From an uncultured Erythrobacter sp. (lineage in GTDB: Bacteria; Pseudomonadota; Alphaproteobacteria; Sphingomonadales; Sphingomonadaceae), in NCBI GenBank assembly GCA_937969505.1, contig CALBWA010000004.1, positions 1-64,000 of the forward strand: DNA of 64,000 bases, read 5' to 3'. The notes below the pieces were generated by a model, which saw nothing but the letters and a program-made list of their open reading frames with translations, was not told the origin of the DNA and did not search any database. Shown one piece after another: positions 8,526 to 18,387 of this stretch. Position numbers and translations under genes: made by a program. Position 1 is the stretch's first letter; every line of letters begins with the position of its first letter.

Positions 8526-10562
8526 TTGTTTTCCAAGATACTGATTGCCAATCGCGGTGAGATTGCTTGCCGTGTGATCAAGACCGCTCGCCGGATGGGG
8601 ATCGCCACCGTTGCGGTCTATTCTGATGCGGATGCACGGGCACCTTTCGTGCGGATGGCGGATGAAGCGGTCCACATCGGACCTGCCGCTGCGGCTGAAA
8701 GCTATCTTATCCCTGAAAAGATCATTGATGCGTGCAAACAAACCGGCGCAGAGGCGGTTCACCCCGGCTATGGCTTTTTGTCGGAACGGGCGAGCTTTGT
8801 TGAGGCATTGGCAGCAGAAAACATCGCCTTTATCGGGCCGCCTGCGGGCGCGATCGCGGCCATGGGTGACAAGATTGAATCGAAGAAACTGGCCAAGGAA
8901 GCTGGCGTCAATGTGGTGCCCGGCTTTGTCGGGGAAATTCGTGACACCGACCACGCGGTCGAGATCAGCGATGACATTGGCTATCCGGTAATGATGAAGG
9001 CCTCCGCGGGTGGCGGGGGCAAGGGCATGCGCCTGGCATGGTCGGAAAAGGACGTGCGCGAAGGGTTCGAGGCGACCAAGCGCGAGGGCCTCAATTCCTT
9101 TGGTGACGACCGCGTGTTCATCGAAAAATTCATCGAAAATCCCCGGCATATCGAAATCCAGATTCTGGGCGATAAGCACGGCAATATTCTCTATCTCAAC
9201 GAGCGTGAGTGCAGCATCCAGCGCCGTCATCAAAAAGTGGTGGAAGAAGCGCCGTCACCCTTTGTAACGCCCAAGATGCGCAAGGCCATGGGCGAACAGT
9301 CTGTCGCCCTGTCGCGCGCGGTGGATTATCATTCTGCCGGTACGGTTGAACTGATCGTCAGCGGTGCTGATCCGACTGGTGAGAGTTTCTACTTCCTCGA
9401 AATGAACACGCGGCTTCAGGTCGAACACCCTGTGACAGAAGCGATCACCGGGATTGATCTGGTCGAACAGATGATCCGTGTTGCCGCTGGTGAAAAGCTG
9501 GAGATGACGCAGGACGATATCGGGATAGATGGCTGGGCGATTGAAAACCGGGTCTATGCCGAAGACCCCTATCGCGGGTTTCTGCCCAGCACGGGCCGCC
9601 TGGTGGAATACAAACCCCCTCTAGAGGGATGGACTGACGATGGCGTAGCCAATGGACGGCGCGGCGTTGACGGCGTGCGGGTTGACGATGGCGTCTATGA
9701 AGGGGGCGAGGTCTCCATGTTCTATGACCCGATGATCGCCAAGCTGGTGACATGGGGCGAGACACGCGACGAAGCGGCAGATTTGCAGATACAAGCGCTC
9801 GATGCTTTTCGGATCAAGGGCCTGGGTCACAATGTCGATTTCCTCAGCGCCATCATGCAGCACGAACGGTTTCGCTCGGGTGAGCTGACCACAGGATTTA
9901 TCGCCGAAGAATACCCCGACGGTTTCGTGGGTGCACCAGCCTCGGATGAGCTGAAGCGCGGACTGGCCGCAATTGCGGGCGTTATCGCCACGGCTGACGC
10001 AGACCGGGCGCGCAGGATTGACCAGCAACTCGATGGGGAGCTTTATGCTCCGGGAGACTGGGCCATTCGCATTGGCGAGACCGAGGACGCGTCGAGTCAC
10101 TTCAAGGTCAGTCTTGAAGAAGACGCCATTCTGGTAGACGGCGATGCGGTTGACTGCAGCTTTGAATATACGCCCGGCGACACGATGATCGATGTGGAGC
10201 TTGGCGATGAGGCAATGACCGTTCAGCTGGCTCGCCACCGCACCGGCTTTGTCCTGACCACACGCGGGGCAAGCCATGTGGTCCGCGTGCTGCCCCAGCG
10301 CGTGGCTGCGCTTGCAGGGCACATGATCGAGAAGGAGCCGCCTGACCTTTCCAAGATGTTGATCTGTCCGATGCCCGGCCTGCTGGTCAAACTGCATGTT
10401 GCCGAGGGTGAAGAGGTTCAGCCGGGACAGCCGCTCGCAACGGTGGAGGCGATGAAGATGGAAAACATCCTGCGCGCTGAAAAGCAGACCGTCGTGACCA
10501 AGCTGAACGCGGCAGAGGGCGATAGCCTTGCCGTGGATGCGGTCATCCTGGAACTGGAATGA
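8526..10562 (+). CDS. pccA: Propionyl-CoA carboxylase alpha subunit
   Basis: Biotin carboxylase plus biotin-carrier subunit, 678 residues. The N-terminal ATP-grasp biotin carboxylase domain (about 1-450) has the glycine-rich loop ASAGGGGKGMR and EMNTRLQVEHPVTE. A BT-type linker follows, then a C-terminal biotinyl domain with the biotin lysine K644 in EAMKMEN, 35 residues from the end. The start is TTG at 8526 behind a strong CTGGAGG site at 8512-8518; FSKILIANRGEIA then matches the family start. The partner carboxyltransferase pccB is at the left edge of the window, with eight genes between. It acts with mce and scpA in propionate oxidation. Confidence 0.95.
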   Translation: MFSKILIANRGEIACRVIKTARRMGIATVAVYSDADARAPFVRMADEAVHIGPAAAAESYLIPEKIIDACKQTGAEAVHPGYGFLSERASFVEALAAENIAFIGPPAGAIAAMGDKIESKKLAKEAGVNVVPGFVGEIRDTDHAVEISDDIGYPVMMKASAGGGGKGMRLAWSEKDVREGFEATKREGLNSFGDDRVFIEKFIENPRHIEIQILGDKHGNILYLNERECSIQRRHQKVVEEAPSPFVTPKMRKAMGEQSVALSRAVDYHSAGTVELIVSGADPTGESFYFLEMNTRLQVEHPVTEAITGIDLVEQMIRVAAGEKLEMTQDDIGIDGWAIENRVYAEDPYRGFLPSTGRLVEYKPPLEGWTDDGVANGRRGVDGVRVDDGVYEGGEVSMFYDPMIAKLVTWGETRDEAADLQIQALDAFRIKGLGHNVDFLSAIMQHERFRSGELTTGFIAEEYPDGFVGAPASDELKRGLAAIAGVIATADADRARRIDQQLDGELYAPGDWAIRIGETEDASSHFKVSLEEDAILVDGDAVDCSFEYTPGDTMIDVELGDEAMTVQLARHRTGFVLTTRGASHVVRVLPQRVAALAGHMIEKEPPDLSKMLICPMPGLLVKLHVAEGEEVQPGQPLATVEAMKMENILRAEKQTVVTKLNAAEGDSLAVDAVILELE

Positions 10563-10737
10563 CGCAGCAAAACTTCGCGAGAATTCCTGCTGACGGCCAG
10601 TAAGTTTCGCGTGGGGCAGAAATTCGACACGCCGGAGCGGGTTATTCACAGGGCGTGGTAAACGCGCTGGCGCTGCACCATTTCCTGAGCGATACTGTGG
10701 GCCTTCGAGTCGCTTCTATCTTAATATGGAGGCACAT

Positions 10738-10989
10738 ATGGCACGCAAAGGAACAGGATTCTTCGACCGCAAAGGGCAGTTTTTCAAGACCCCGGAAGAA
10801 GCCACACGAAGCGATCTGGCAGCAATGCTGGGCAAGATTGGCGAAGGGGAAAGCCTGGCGCCCGGAATTGCTCACACCTTGCTGGAACGTCGCGGTGATA
10901 TTGAAGCGCTGTTTGCCGAGCACGACGAGATGATGGCAGAGCAAGATACCTTGCTTGGCGCGAGCAACGTCACGCCTCTGAAGGCCTGA
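10738..10989 (+). CDS. Small cytoplasmic protein, unknown
   Basis: Eighty-three residues from ATG 10738, which follows a good TGGAGGC site. The composition is hydrophilic and helical (EEATRSDLAAMLGKIGEG), without signal peptide or membrane segment. It ends shortly before the convergent aroB gene, and the 175 bases separating it from pccA suggest its own promoter. I do not recognise the family. Confidence 0.6.
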   Translation: MARKGTGFFDRKGQFFKTPEEATRSDLAAMLGKIGEGESLAPGIAHTLLERRGDIEALFAEHDEMMAEQDTLLGASNVTPLKA

Positions 10990-11035
10990 GCCGGTTCAGA
11001 GCAGGCGCGCCAGAAGCCAATTTGCGAACGTTCGC

Positions 11036-12142
11036 TCAACTAGCCAGCTGCACATCCAGAAAAGCGGCAATATCGGGCAATGCGACGTCATGCGCCAGAT
11101 AGGCATCACCAATTGCACTGAGCAGGATGAAGGGCAGGGTGCCGGCATCCATTTTCTTGTCATGCAGCATATGATCGGCAAGTTTTTGCCCATCGCATGA
11201 CAGGCCGAGTGCGGAAATCTCGGCTCGCAAGCCTGCATCAGCGATGGATTTGGCGATCCGGTCAGCATCTTTAGAGGATAAATGGCCCCGCCGGGCGGAA
11301 TATCGCGCGGCCAGAACCATGCCCAACGCCACCGCCTCGCCATGCAGCAGCGCATCGGAAAACCCCGTCTCTGCTTCCAGCGCATGGCCAAAAGTGTGCC
11401 CAAGATTGAGCAAGGCGCGGGTCCCGGTGGTCTCGCGCTCGTCCTCGGCAACGATCCGGGCCTTGGCCGAAACGCTGGTGGCAACGGCATGCTCCAGCGC
11501 CGCAGGATCGCGCTCAATCACGGCCGGGCCATGATCCTCGAGCCAAGCAAAAAATTCGGCATCGCCCAGAATGCCGTATTTGATCACTTCGGCATATCCG
11601 GCGCGCATCTCGCGCGGGGGCAGCGTTCCCAGCAGATCCATATCGGCCAGAACGAGGCCGGGCTGGTGGAACGCTCCGATCAAATTCTTGCCAGCTGCCG
11701 TGTTGATGGCTGTTTTGCCGCCGACGCTGGAATCAACCTGGGCGAGCAAAGTCGTCGGGATCTGGATGAAGCCGCAACCACGCTTGCAAATGGCGCTGGC
11801 AAAACCGGTCAGATCGCCGACCACACCGCCGCCCAGCGCGATCACATGGTCGCCGCGCTCAACCCCTTGAGCCAGCATCCAATCACTTAGCGCCTCAAGT
11901 CCGCTCCAGCTTTTGGCGCCTTCCCCGGGACGGACGATGTGCCAGGCCGTTTCAAACCCGCCCGTTGCAAGAGCGGCTTCGACCCGAGCCCGCCACAATT
12001 CTGCAACGTTAGAATCGGTGACGATGGGCACAGTTTTCTTGCGCAGCAATGCGCCGCATTCGTCTGGCAAATTGTCGATCAAACCAGCGTCGATGCGCAC
12101 TTCGTAACTGCGGCCGGCCAGTGCAACGGGAATTACAGCCAT
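11036..12142 (-). CDS. aroB: 3-dehydroquinate synthase
   Basis: NAD- and metal-dependent second enzyme of the shikimate pathway, converting DAHP to 3-dehydroquinate. The 368 residues show the Rossmann-like N-terminal part with [15 protein letters not shown], the substrate loop [22 protein letters not shown], and metal-binding EVIKYG and GHTFGHALE. Its start overlaps the aroK end by 10 bases, so aroK-aroB form one - strand unit. It converges with the 83-aa gene on the left. Confidence 0.96.
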   Translation of the reverse strand: MAVIPVALAGRSYEVRIDAGLIDNLPDECGALLRKKTVPIVTDSNVAELWRARVEAALATGGFETAWHIVRPGEGAKSWSGLEALSDWMLAQGVERGDHVIALGGGVVGDLTGFASAICKRGCGFIQIPTTLLAQVDSSVGGKTAINTAAGKNLIGAFHQPGLVLADMDLLGTLPPREMRAGYAEVIKYGILGDAEFFAWLEDHGPAVIERDPAALEHAVATSVSAKARIVAEDERETTGTRALLNLGHTFGHALEAETGFSDALLHGEAVALGMVLAARYSARRGHLSSKDADRIAKSIADAGLRAEISALGLSCDGQKLADHMLHDKKMDAGTLPFILLSAIGDAYLAHDVALPDIAAFLDVQLAS

Positions 12143-12702
12143 GCGTCGATTGCCTCCAATATGCTGAGTGCAGTTTCACTGTGAGGTCCGTCGCGGCTTT
12201 CAATCCTGACCTGGGCCTGACGATAGAATGGCTCTCTGTCAGTATAAAGCCGGGTCAGGATCTCGCGCGGATCACCCTGTTTCAATAGCGGCCTGGTATC
12301 CCGGCGGCTGGTGCGCTCCACCAGTGTTGCGATTTCGCAGTCAATCCACACAGCGATAGCTTTTTCTAGGATCACCGTGCGGGTGTCAGGATCAACAAAG
12401 GCGCCGCCTCCGGTGGCTATCACCCCTTTGTGACTGTCAAGCAGACGCGCAATGACCCGGCGTTCGCCATCCCTGAAATAGTCCTCGCCAAAATCGGCAA
12501 ATATCTCGCTGATCTTGCGGCCCGCGGCCTTTTCGATTTCATCATCGGCATCGACGAATTCTCGTTTGACCAGGCTGGCCAGGCTGCGTCCGACTGTTGA
12601 TTTGCCCACGCCCATGAGACCAACCAGCACGACCGGACGGTCAATCCGGGCCGCCATTCGGGCGATTTTATCATGGGGAAGGGCATCTTCAGCGTGAGTC
12701 AT
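12133..12702 (-). CDS. aroK: Shikimate kinase
   Basis: Phosphorylates shikimate at the 3-hydroxyl with ATP. The 189 residues carry a Walker A loop GLMGVGKS at 28-35, the shikimate-binding DADDEIE and RDGERRV segments, the ATGGGAF motif and the LID arginine region RRDTRPLL. An N-terminal extension of about 20 residues precedes the core. It overlaps aroB by 10 bases and is divergent from the 45-aa gene at 12802, so the 99 bases between should hold both promoters. Confidence 0.95.
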   Translation of the reverse strand: MTHAEDALPHDKIARMAARIDRPVVLVGLMGVGKSTVGRSLASLVKREFVDADDEIEKAAGRKISEIFADFGEDYFRDGERRVIARLLDSHKGVIATGGGAFVDPDTRTVILEKAIAVWIDCEIATLVERTSRRDTRPLLKQGDPREILTRLYTDREPFYRQAQVRIESRDGPHSETALSILEAIDAWL

Positions 12703-12801
12703 TGCCGTTTCGCCTATAGATGGGCTAGTGCCGGTGCAATAAGGCTCTTATGCTCAGGCCTTGGTATTTAGACCGAAGAAACGGGTTTTGGCGAAATATC
12801 C

Positions 12802-12939
12802 ATGAAAAATGCGAAAGCGCGGGTCTGGCTAATTGTGGGATTGATTGTGCTGACAATTTTGGGATTGGCGTGGTTTGACGGTGGCGAGCAGTCGATCCGT
12901 CCGATCACCCAGAATGTATCCGTGCCGGAGGGACGCTGA
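12802..12939 (+). CDS. 45-aa single-pass membrane micro-protein
   Basis: ATG 12802 to TGA 12937-12939 encodes MKNAKARVWLIVGLIVLTIL followed by GLAWFDGGEQSIRPITQNVSVPEGR: a positively charged start, one transmembrane helix (about 8-24) and a short polar tail. The next gene starts two bases after its stop, which argues that it is translated as part of the operon with the 619-aa exported protein, xerD and perhaps accA. The function is unknown. Confidence 0.6.
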   Translation: MKNAKARVWLIVGLIVLTILGLAWFDGGEQSIRPITQNVSVPEGR

Positions 12940-12941
12940 CC

Positions 12942-14801
12942 ATGGTAAAGGCGCCGGTCTCCGGAAAATCCCTGTTGGTTGGTGTTGCAGCGCTGGCCCT
13001 GTGCGGCAGCTTTGCCCTTGCTCAGGACGCCCCGGAATCGCTTTTGCCGCCAGGTTTTGACGATCCTGCACCGACACCCAGCCCCACGGCCGCTCCGCAA
13101 GCGCCGACGCCAGGACAGGCTGCACCGCCTGCAACAGGATCGCAGCCTACCGTCCAGCCATTGCCGGGCCCGCAGCAACTGCCTGCTGTGCCTGATCTTG
13201 GGGCGATTGATCTTTCGCAAATTCCTTCGCTCGAAGCGCTGGAAGAAATGTCCCCGGACGAGCTTGACGATCTGCTCGGGCTGAAGCCGCGCTATGATAT
13301 TCCGCCCGGGGCCCGCCGTTCGCTGGAACAGGTCGGTCTGCTTTCCCGCGATGAGGGTGGATTGCCAATGGGATCGCTCGCTAGACAGCCAGCATCACTC
13401 GTGCGTGCGGCTCTTGCCGGCATGGATGGTCCGGTGGTTTCGCGCTGGGGACATATCCTGTTGCGACGGACTCTGGCCAGCCGGTTGAACGCACCCGAGG
13501 GGATGAGCCCGGTCGAATTTGCTGCTCTGCGGGCGCAGTCGCTCAATGGCATGGGCGAATATGTTGTCGCCAGAGCTCTGGTTCAGGATGTCGATACTGG
13601 CAATTACAGCGACGCGCTGACCGATGCGGCGCTGGAAGCCTATATCGCCACGGCTGACATTGCGGGGGCATGCCCCGTAGTGCGGTTCGTTGGTTCGGAA
13701 CGGGACGGCGGGCAGTGGACAATGCTGTCGGCCATTTGCAACGCCTATGCCGTTGAAGGGGCCTTGGCGGGCAGGCAGCTTGATCGCGCACTGCGCAATG
13801 ACGTCGCGCCGCGCATTGATGTGCTGTTGGCCCAGCGCGTTGCCGGGGCGGCAGGTCGCGGGCGGCGCGCTGTCTCGGTCGAGTGGGACGAGGTCGAGGA
13901 CATGAATCCCTGGCGGTTTGCCTTGGCCAGCGCCGTGGGTGAGCCGATTCCGGAGAATCTGCGCAGCGTTAATGAACCCTATTACCAGCGCGCTTCTGCC
14001 TTGGCGCCCATGTTGCCGCTGGAACAACGAATTGATGGTGCAATGCGCGCAGCGCGGGAGGGCGTTTTCTCTGCAGATGCAATGGTGGCGCTGTACGCTC
14101 TGGTGTACGCTGACGATGCGATCGAAGGTGATCCGGCCCAGATGGCGGTCAATCTTCGTGCAGCCTATGTTGCAGAATCAGCTGATGCGCGACTGGCCGC
14201 CATGCAGGCGGTTTGGGCCGGGGTGGCAGACGATGATTATGGCGCCAAGGTTCTGACGGCCTATGCCGCAGCCCGGTTGGTTCCCGAGGAACGGTTTGCT
14301 GGTGATGCAGCCCCGGTCATCGCGTCCATGCTGGCCGCAGGGCTTGACCGTGATGCTGCAGGTTGGCTTCGCGTCGTGGACGAAGGGAGCGAAGGCTGGG
14401 CCTTGCTGCAATTGGCGCGTGCGAACGGTACAGGCCAATTGAACGAGAGCGCGATTGACACCTTTATCGATGACGATGCCAGCGCGGAACAGCGCAAATC
14501 GCAATTTCTTATTGCCGGCCTCGCCGGCCTCGGGCGCGCTTCTCAGGCTGATGTGAGAGCACTTGCGGACCGGCTGGACATGGATTTGACCCGGCAGACC
14601 AAGTGGGCTCGCGCGATCCAGTCAGCGGCACGATACAACAACGCCGCGCTGGTATCGTTGCTTGCCGGATTGGGCATGCAGGGCAGCAATTGGGATCAAA
14701 TGACCGCCTTGCATTTGTACAATATCGTTGCGGCACTGAACTCGGTTGGCCTGCAAGCCGAAGCCCGGATGATCGCCGCGGAGGCTGTGGCGCGCGGCTG
14801 A
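12942..14801 (+). CDS. 619-aa exported protein of unknown function
   Basis: A signal peptide (residues 1-27, ending ALA before QDAPESLLPPG) is followed by a proline/alanine-rich linker (about 35-85), then some 530 residues of alanine-rich helices resembling repeated helical pairs, suggesting a periplasmic helical-repeat scaffold. No catalytic motif is visible; the LALC stretch at residues 18-21 is not a proper lipobox. It starts two bases after the 45-aa membrane protein, and its TGA overlaps the xerD ATG (TGATG at 14799-14803), indicating coupling with the chromosome-dimer recombinase. I do not recognise a named family. Confidence 0.75.
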   Translation: MVKAPVSGKSLLVGVAALALCGSFALAQDAPESLLPPGFDDPAPTPSPTAAPQAPTPGQAAPPATGSQPTVQPLPGPQQLPAVPDLGAIDLSQIPSLEALEEMSPDELDDLLGLKPRYDIPPGARRSLEQVGLLSRDEGGLPMGSLARQPASLVRAALAGMDGPVVSRWGHILLRRTLASRLNAPEGMSPVEFAALRAQSLNGMGEYVVARALVQDVDTGNYSDALTDAALEAYIATADIAGACPVVRFVGSERDGGQWTMLSAICNAYAVEGALAGRQLDRALRNDVAPRIDVLLAQRVAGAAGRGRRAVSVEWDEVEDMNPWRFALASAVGEPIPENLRSVNEPYYQRASALAPMLPLEQRIDGAMRAAREGVFSADAMVALYALVYADDAIEGDPAQMAVNLRAAYVAESADARLAAMQAVWAGVADDDYGAKVLTAYAAARLVPEERFAGDAAPVIASMLAAGLDRDAAGWLRVVDEGSEGWALLQLARANGTGQLNESAIDTFIDDDASAEQRKSQFLIAGLAGLGRASQADVRALADRLDMDLTRQTKWARAIQSAARYNNAALVSLLAGLGMQGSNWDQMTALHLYNIVAALNSVGLQAEARMIAAEAVARG

Positions 14802-15673
14802 TGTCCGCTGCTGTCCAGGCCTTCATCGAGATGCTTGCGGTCGAACGAGGGGCCGCGCCAAATACACTGGCGGCCTATCGCCGCGATCTGGATGCAGCAG
14901 AGGAGCTGCTTGGCGACCCGGCCCATGCTTCGCATGAGCAGATTGCCGACCTTGCTGGCGCCTGGGCTGATCTTGCACCCGCCACCGTCGCGCGAAAATC
15001 CTCGGCGCTGCGTCAATTTTTCGGTTTTGCCCTGGACGAGGGGTGGCGTGCCGATGATCCCTCTGCCGCGCTGCCTCGGCCCGGGGCTCGCAGGCCGCTG
15101 CCCAAGGTGTTGTCGCATGCAGAAGTGGAGCGATTGTTCGAAAGGGCAGAACTCGAAGCGGAAAGTGGTTCGCCGACCACAATACGGATGCTGACCATGC
15201 TCGAATTGCTGTATGGTTCGGGTTTGCGCGTTAGCGAGCTGGTCACACTGCCGGTATCGGCGGTCCCGCGTGATGCCCCGCTGTTGACGGTCACGGGTAA
15301 GGGCGGACAGGCCCGGATGGTGCCGGTCAGTGGCCGCGCGCAGGAAGCGCTGGGCCGTTGGCTTGGCGTCAGGGATGCGCAATCGCCTTATTTGTTTCCC
15401 TCGCGCAAGAAGCATCTGAGCCGGGTTCGCCTGTTCCAGATGCTCAAGGAGTTGGCGATCCGCGCGGATCTGGCGCCGGAAAAGATCAGCCCGCATGTTC
15501 TGCGGCACGCCTTTGCAACCCATTTGCTGGAGGGCGGGACAGACCTTCGCGTTTTGCAGACCTTGCTCGGCCATGCGGATATTTCCACAACGCAAATTTA
15601 CACGCATGTTGATGCAGCGCGGCTTGTCGCGCTGGTCAATACGCGGCATCCTCTTGCCCGCAGCCGTGGTTAG
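14801..15673 (+). CDS. xerD: Tyrosine recombinase XerD
   Basis: Site-specific recombinase that, with XerC, resolves chromosome dimers at dif. The start ATG 14801 overlaps the preceding stop and gives 290 residues, the usual XerD size; an upstream in-frame extension is dismissed. An N-terminal SAM-like core-binding domain (about 1-90) precedes the catalytic domain, with R143 (GSGLRVSEL), K167 (VTGKGGQ), H232 and R235 (HVLRH), H258 (LLGHADIS) and nucleophile Y267 (TQIYTHV). Placement in a housekeeping operon before accA argues against a mobile-element integrase. Confidence 0.93.
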   Translation: MSAAVQAFIEMLAVERGAAPNTLAAYRRDLDAAEELLGDPAHASHEQIADLAGAWADLAPATVARKSSALRQFFGFALDEGWRADDPSAALPRPGARRPLPKVLSHAEVERLFERAELEAESGSPTTIRMLTMLELLYGSGLRVSELVTLPVSAVPRDAPLLTVTGKGGQARMVPVSGRAQEALGRWLGVRDAQSPYLFPSRKKHLSRVRLFQMLKELAIRADLAPEKISPHVLRHAFATHLLEGGTDLRVLQTLLGHADISTTQIYTHVDAARLVALVNTRHPLARSRG

Positions 15674-15688
15674 GACTAGCTGGAGCCG

Positions 15689-16636
15689 ATGAACTCTTAC
15701 CTGGAATTTGAAAAGCCGGTCGCGCAACTGGACGAACGCATCGCAGAATTGCGCGCCGCTGCGGACAATGACGATGTCGACATCGGAAACGAGCTGCAGC
15801 GGTTGCAAAACAAAAGCGCCGATTTGCTCAAGACAACCTATGCCTCGCTTACGCCCTGGCAGAAAACGCAGGTCGCGCGCCATCCCCAGCGCCCGCATTT
15901 TCGCGACTTTGTCGAACATGCGTTTGAAGATTTCATGCCTTTGGGCGGCGATCGTTATTTCGGCGACGATGACGCAATCCTGGGCGGTTTTGCGCGGCTT
16001 GGTGACCGCAGGATCGTGTTGATCGGGCATGAAAAGGGCCACGACACGCAAACCCGACTCAAGCACAATTTCGGCATGGGAAAGCCCGAGGGGTATCGCA
16101 AGGCGATCCGCCTGATGGATCTCGCCGGACGGTTCGGCCTGCCGGTGGTTACGCTGGTGGATACATCTGGCGCATTTCCCGGGGTTGAGGCCGAAGAGCG
16201 CGGCCAGGCCGAAGCCATCGCCCGCTCGACCGAGGCTTGCCTTGCCCTGCCGGTGCCAATGGTGTCGGTGATTGTGGGTGAGGGCGGTTCGGGAGGGGCA
16301 GTTGCCTTGGCCAGCGCCGAACGCGTCCTGATGATGGAGCACGCCATCTATTCGGTCATATCGCCTGAAGGGTGCGCTTCGATATTGTGGCGAACGGCTG
16401 ACAAGGCTGCAGATGCAGCGCAGGCAATGAAAGTCACTGCGCAGCATTTGCGCCGATTGAAGGTCATTGACCGGATCATTACAGAACCCATTGGCGGGGC
16501 TCATCGCGATCCGGCCAAGGCAGCACAATCGCTCGCGGCCGTCGTCGGCGAGGAGCTTGATACACTCAGCAAGTTGCCAGCCGAACAGTTGCAGAAGATG
16601 CGGGAAGAACGCTTTCTGCAAATGGGCGAGAGCTAG
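15689..16636 (+). CDS. accA: Acetyl-CoA carboxylase carboxyltransferase subunit alpha
   Basis: Alpha half of the carboxyltransferase that forms malonyl-CoA for fatty-acid synthesis, working with AccD, AccB and AccC (not in the window). The 315 residues match the family; recognisable parts are the N-terminal coiled segment, HPQRPHFRDFV, GHEKGHDTQTRLKHNFGMGKPEGYRKA, the oxyanion region DTSGAFPG, GEGGSGGA and ISPEGCASILWR. It starts 15 bases after xerD, a common pairing in Sphingomonadales. Confidence 0.96.
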   Translation: MNSYLEFEKPVAQLDERIAELRAAADNDDVDIGNELQRLQNKSADLLKTTYASLTPWQKTQVARHPQRPHFRDFVEHAFEDFMPLGGDRYFGDDDAILGGFARLGDRRIVLIGHEKGHDTQTRLKHNFGMGKPEGYRKAIRLMDLAGRFGLPVVTLVDTSGAFPGVEAEERGQAEAIARSTEACLALPVPMVSVIVGEGGSGGAVALASAERVLMMEHAIYSVISPEGCASILWRTADKAADAAQAMKVTAQHLRRLKVIDRIITEPIGGAHRDPAKAAQSLAAVVGEELDTLSKLPAEQLQKMREERFLQMGES

Positions 16637-16809
16637 ATCGATATTCGCCGCAGCGATCGCATATTCGGTCGGTGGCGATGATATCTTTCTGCAAACGCTC
16701 GGGAACTTGGCAGCGCGTGACGCGCTGTCCATGTGATAGGGCCTGGTATACTGGCGCCGTTCAACGGGCGCGAGAGAGGTATCGGGCATAACAGCCGGAG
16801 GATATTTCC

Positions 16810-18303
16810 ATGTCGACCCCCACCAGAACCGTATCTCGCAAACTCACAATTTTCGCCGGTGTTGCGCCGCTCGCACTCGCTCTGACAGGGTGTGTTGGTG
16901 GAGGATCGATCCCCAGTGCTTCGGCTCCGATCACGCAGGCCGAGGCGCAACAGGGTGCAGAATACCATCCGCAATTGCTGGCGCAGTTCGGTGGCGCGAT
17001 GAGCGGATCGCAGGCCGCCTATGTCGAGTCGGTGGGCAAGAATATCGCGGTGCAATCCGGCCTCGGCAATGCGCGCGATTCCTTTACCGTTTCGCTGGTC
17101 AACAGCTCGGTCAACAACGCCTTCGCCATTCCCGGTGGGTATGTTTACACCACGCGGCAGCTGGTTGCGCTGATGAACAACGAAGCCGAACTGGCAGGTG
17201 TTCTCGGTCACGAAGTGGCTCACGTGGCGGCACGCCATTCTCAGCGACGTCAGCAAAAGGCGCAGCAGAATTCGATTCTGGGCACAGTTGGCGCGATCCT
17301 GTCCGGCGTGTTGCTGGGAGATACAGGGCTGGGCCAGCAGCTGGGGCAAACGTTTTTGCAAGGCTCGCAGCTTCTCACATTGAAGTTTTCCCGCAGTCAG
17401 GAACTGGAAGCGGACGAGCTAGGAATCCAATATCTGGACAATGCCGGTTATGATCCGCGCGCCATGGGCACGGTGCTGGCCAGCCTTGCCGCACAAAACT
17501 CGCTTGATGCGCGCCTTCAGGGGCGTGACAATGCGACAATACCGGAATGGGCCTCGACCCACCCTGATCCAGCCGGTCGCGTGCAAACCGCACTCTCGAA
17601 GGCGGCACCTTTGGGCACAGGCATCACGAATCGGGACCAGTTCCTCTCCAGCATTGATGGACTGATTTACGGTGATGATCCCGAACAGGGGGTGATTGAA
17701 GGACGTCAGTTCATCCATCCGGTCCTGCGGTTCAGTTTCACAGCGCCCCAGGGCTTCTTCATGACAAATGGCACGACCGCTGTCGGGATCAATGGTCAAA
17801 GCGGACAGGCCCAGCTCAGCCTCGCGCCATATGACGGAAACCTTTCCACCTATATCCGGCAGCGTTTTGCCGCTCTGGGTGGGGATCAACAACAGCTGGC
17901 CCCTGACAGCATTCAGGGTACTACGGTAAACGGTTTGCAGGCAGCCTATGGCACTGCCCGTGTCAACAACGGCAACAGCCAGGTGGATGTTGTTGTTTAC
18001 GCATATGAATTTTCGAACAATCAGGCGTTTCATTTCACCGCGATCACTCCGGCTGGCAACGCCAGAGTGTTTACCGATATGTTCGCTTCAATGCGGCGGA
18101 TCACAACGTCCGAGGCGAACAGTGTTGTCCCGCGGAGGTTGGATGTCGTGACGGTTCGCAGCGGCGAAACCGTACAGAGTCTTGCCAACAGGATGGCTTA
18201 CACGACCGGGCAGGAAGCGCGTTTCCGTGTGCTCAATGGTCTGGGCTCAAACGATACGCTGCGTGCCGGACAGAAGGTCAAGATCGTCATCCGGTCGCGC
18301 TGA
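16810..18303 (+). CDS. M48-family metalloprotease lipoprotein
   Basis: A 497-residue exported zinc protease. The lipobox ALTGC ends at C28, so it is predicted to be a lipoprotein facing the periplasm. The zinc motif is HEVAH at residues 134-138, with a further glutamate in the QELEADELG region, as in BepA/LoiP-type quality-control proteases. The C-terminal segment (about 440-497: VRSGETVQSLANRM ... LRAGQKVKIV) looks like a LysM-type peptidoglycan-binding module, giving a protease-LysM arrangement. Likely role: turnover or assembly quality control of envelope proteins. A GGAGGA ribosome site precedes the ATG; a strong bidirectional terminator follows. Confidence 0.9.
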   Translation: MSTPTRTVSRKLTIFAGVAPLALALTGCVGGGSIPSASAPITQAEAQQGAEYHPQLLAQFGGAMSGSQAAYVESVGKNIAVQSGLGNARDSFTVSLVNSSVNNAFAIPGGYVYTTRQLVALMNNEAELAGVLGHEVAHVAARHSQRRQQKAQQNSILGTVGAILSGVLLGDTGLGQQLGQTFLQGSQLLTLKFSRSQELEADELGIQYLDNAGYDPRAMGTVLASLAAQNSLDARLQGRDNATIPEWASTHPDPAGRVQTALSKAAPLGTGITNRDQFLSSIDGLIYGDDPEQGVIEGRQFIHPVLRFSFTAPQGFFMTNGTTAVGINGQSGQAQLSLAPYDGNLSTYIRQRFAALGGDQQQLAPDSIQGTTVNGLQAAYGTARVNNGNSQVDVVVYAYEFSNNQAFHFTAITPAGNARVFTDMFASMRRITTSEANSVVPRRLDVVTVRSGETVQSLANRMAYTTGQEARFRVLNGLGSNDTLRAGQKVKIVIRSR

Positions 18304-18331
18304 TCCGCATTCCCACTTAACTGGCACGCAC

Positions 18332-18370
18332 AAAAAAGGGCGACGGGAGTAATCCCGCCGCCCCTTTTTT
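18332..18370. terminator. Bidirectional intrinsic terminator
   Basis: An A-run, a GC-rich stem (GGGCGACGGGA pairing with TCCCGCCGCCC, one internal mismatch) and a T-run form a symmetric hairpin between the convergent protease and pilin genes, able to stop transcription from both sides. Confidence 0.85.
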
Positions 18371-18387
18371 GTTAACCGCTGTTGCGA

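Noticed and set aside
14801..15673. Tyrosine recombinase as a mobile-element integrase
   Set aside because: Length, motifs and its position in an operon before accA fit chromosomal XerD; no att-like repeats flank it.
14696..16789. A 697-codon open frame on the - strand
   Set aside because: Antisense to xerD and accA; no domain and no ribosome site of note.
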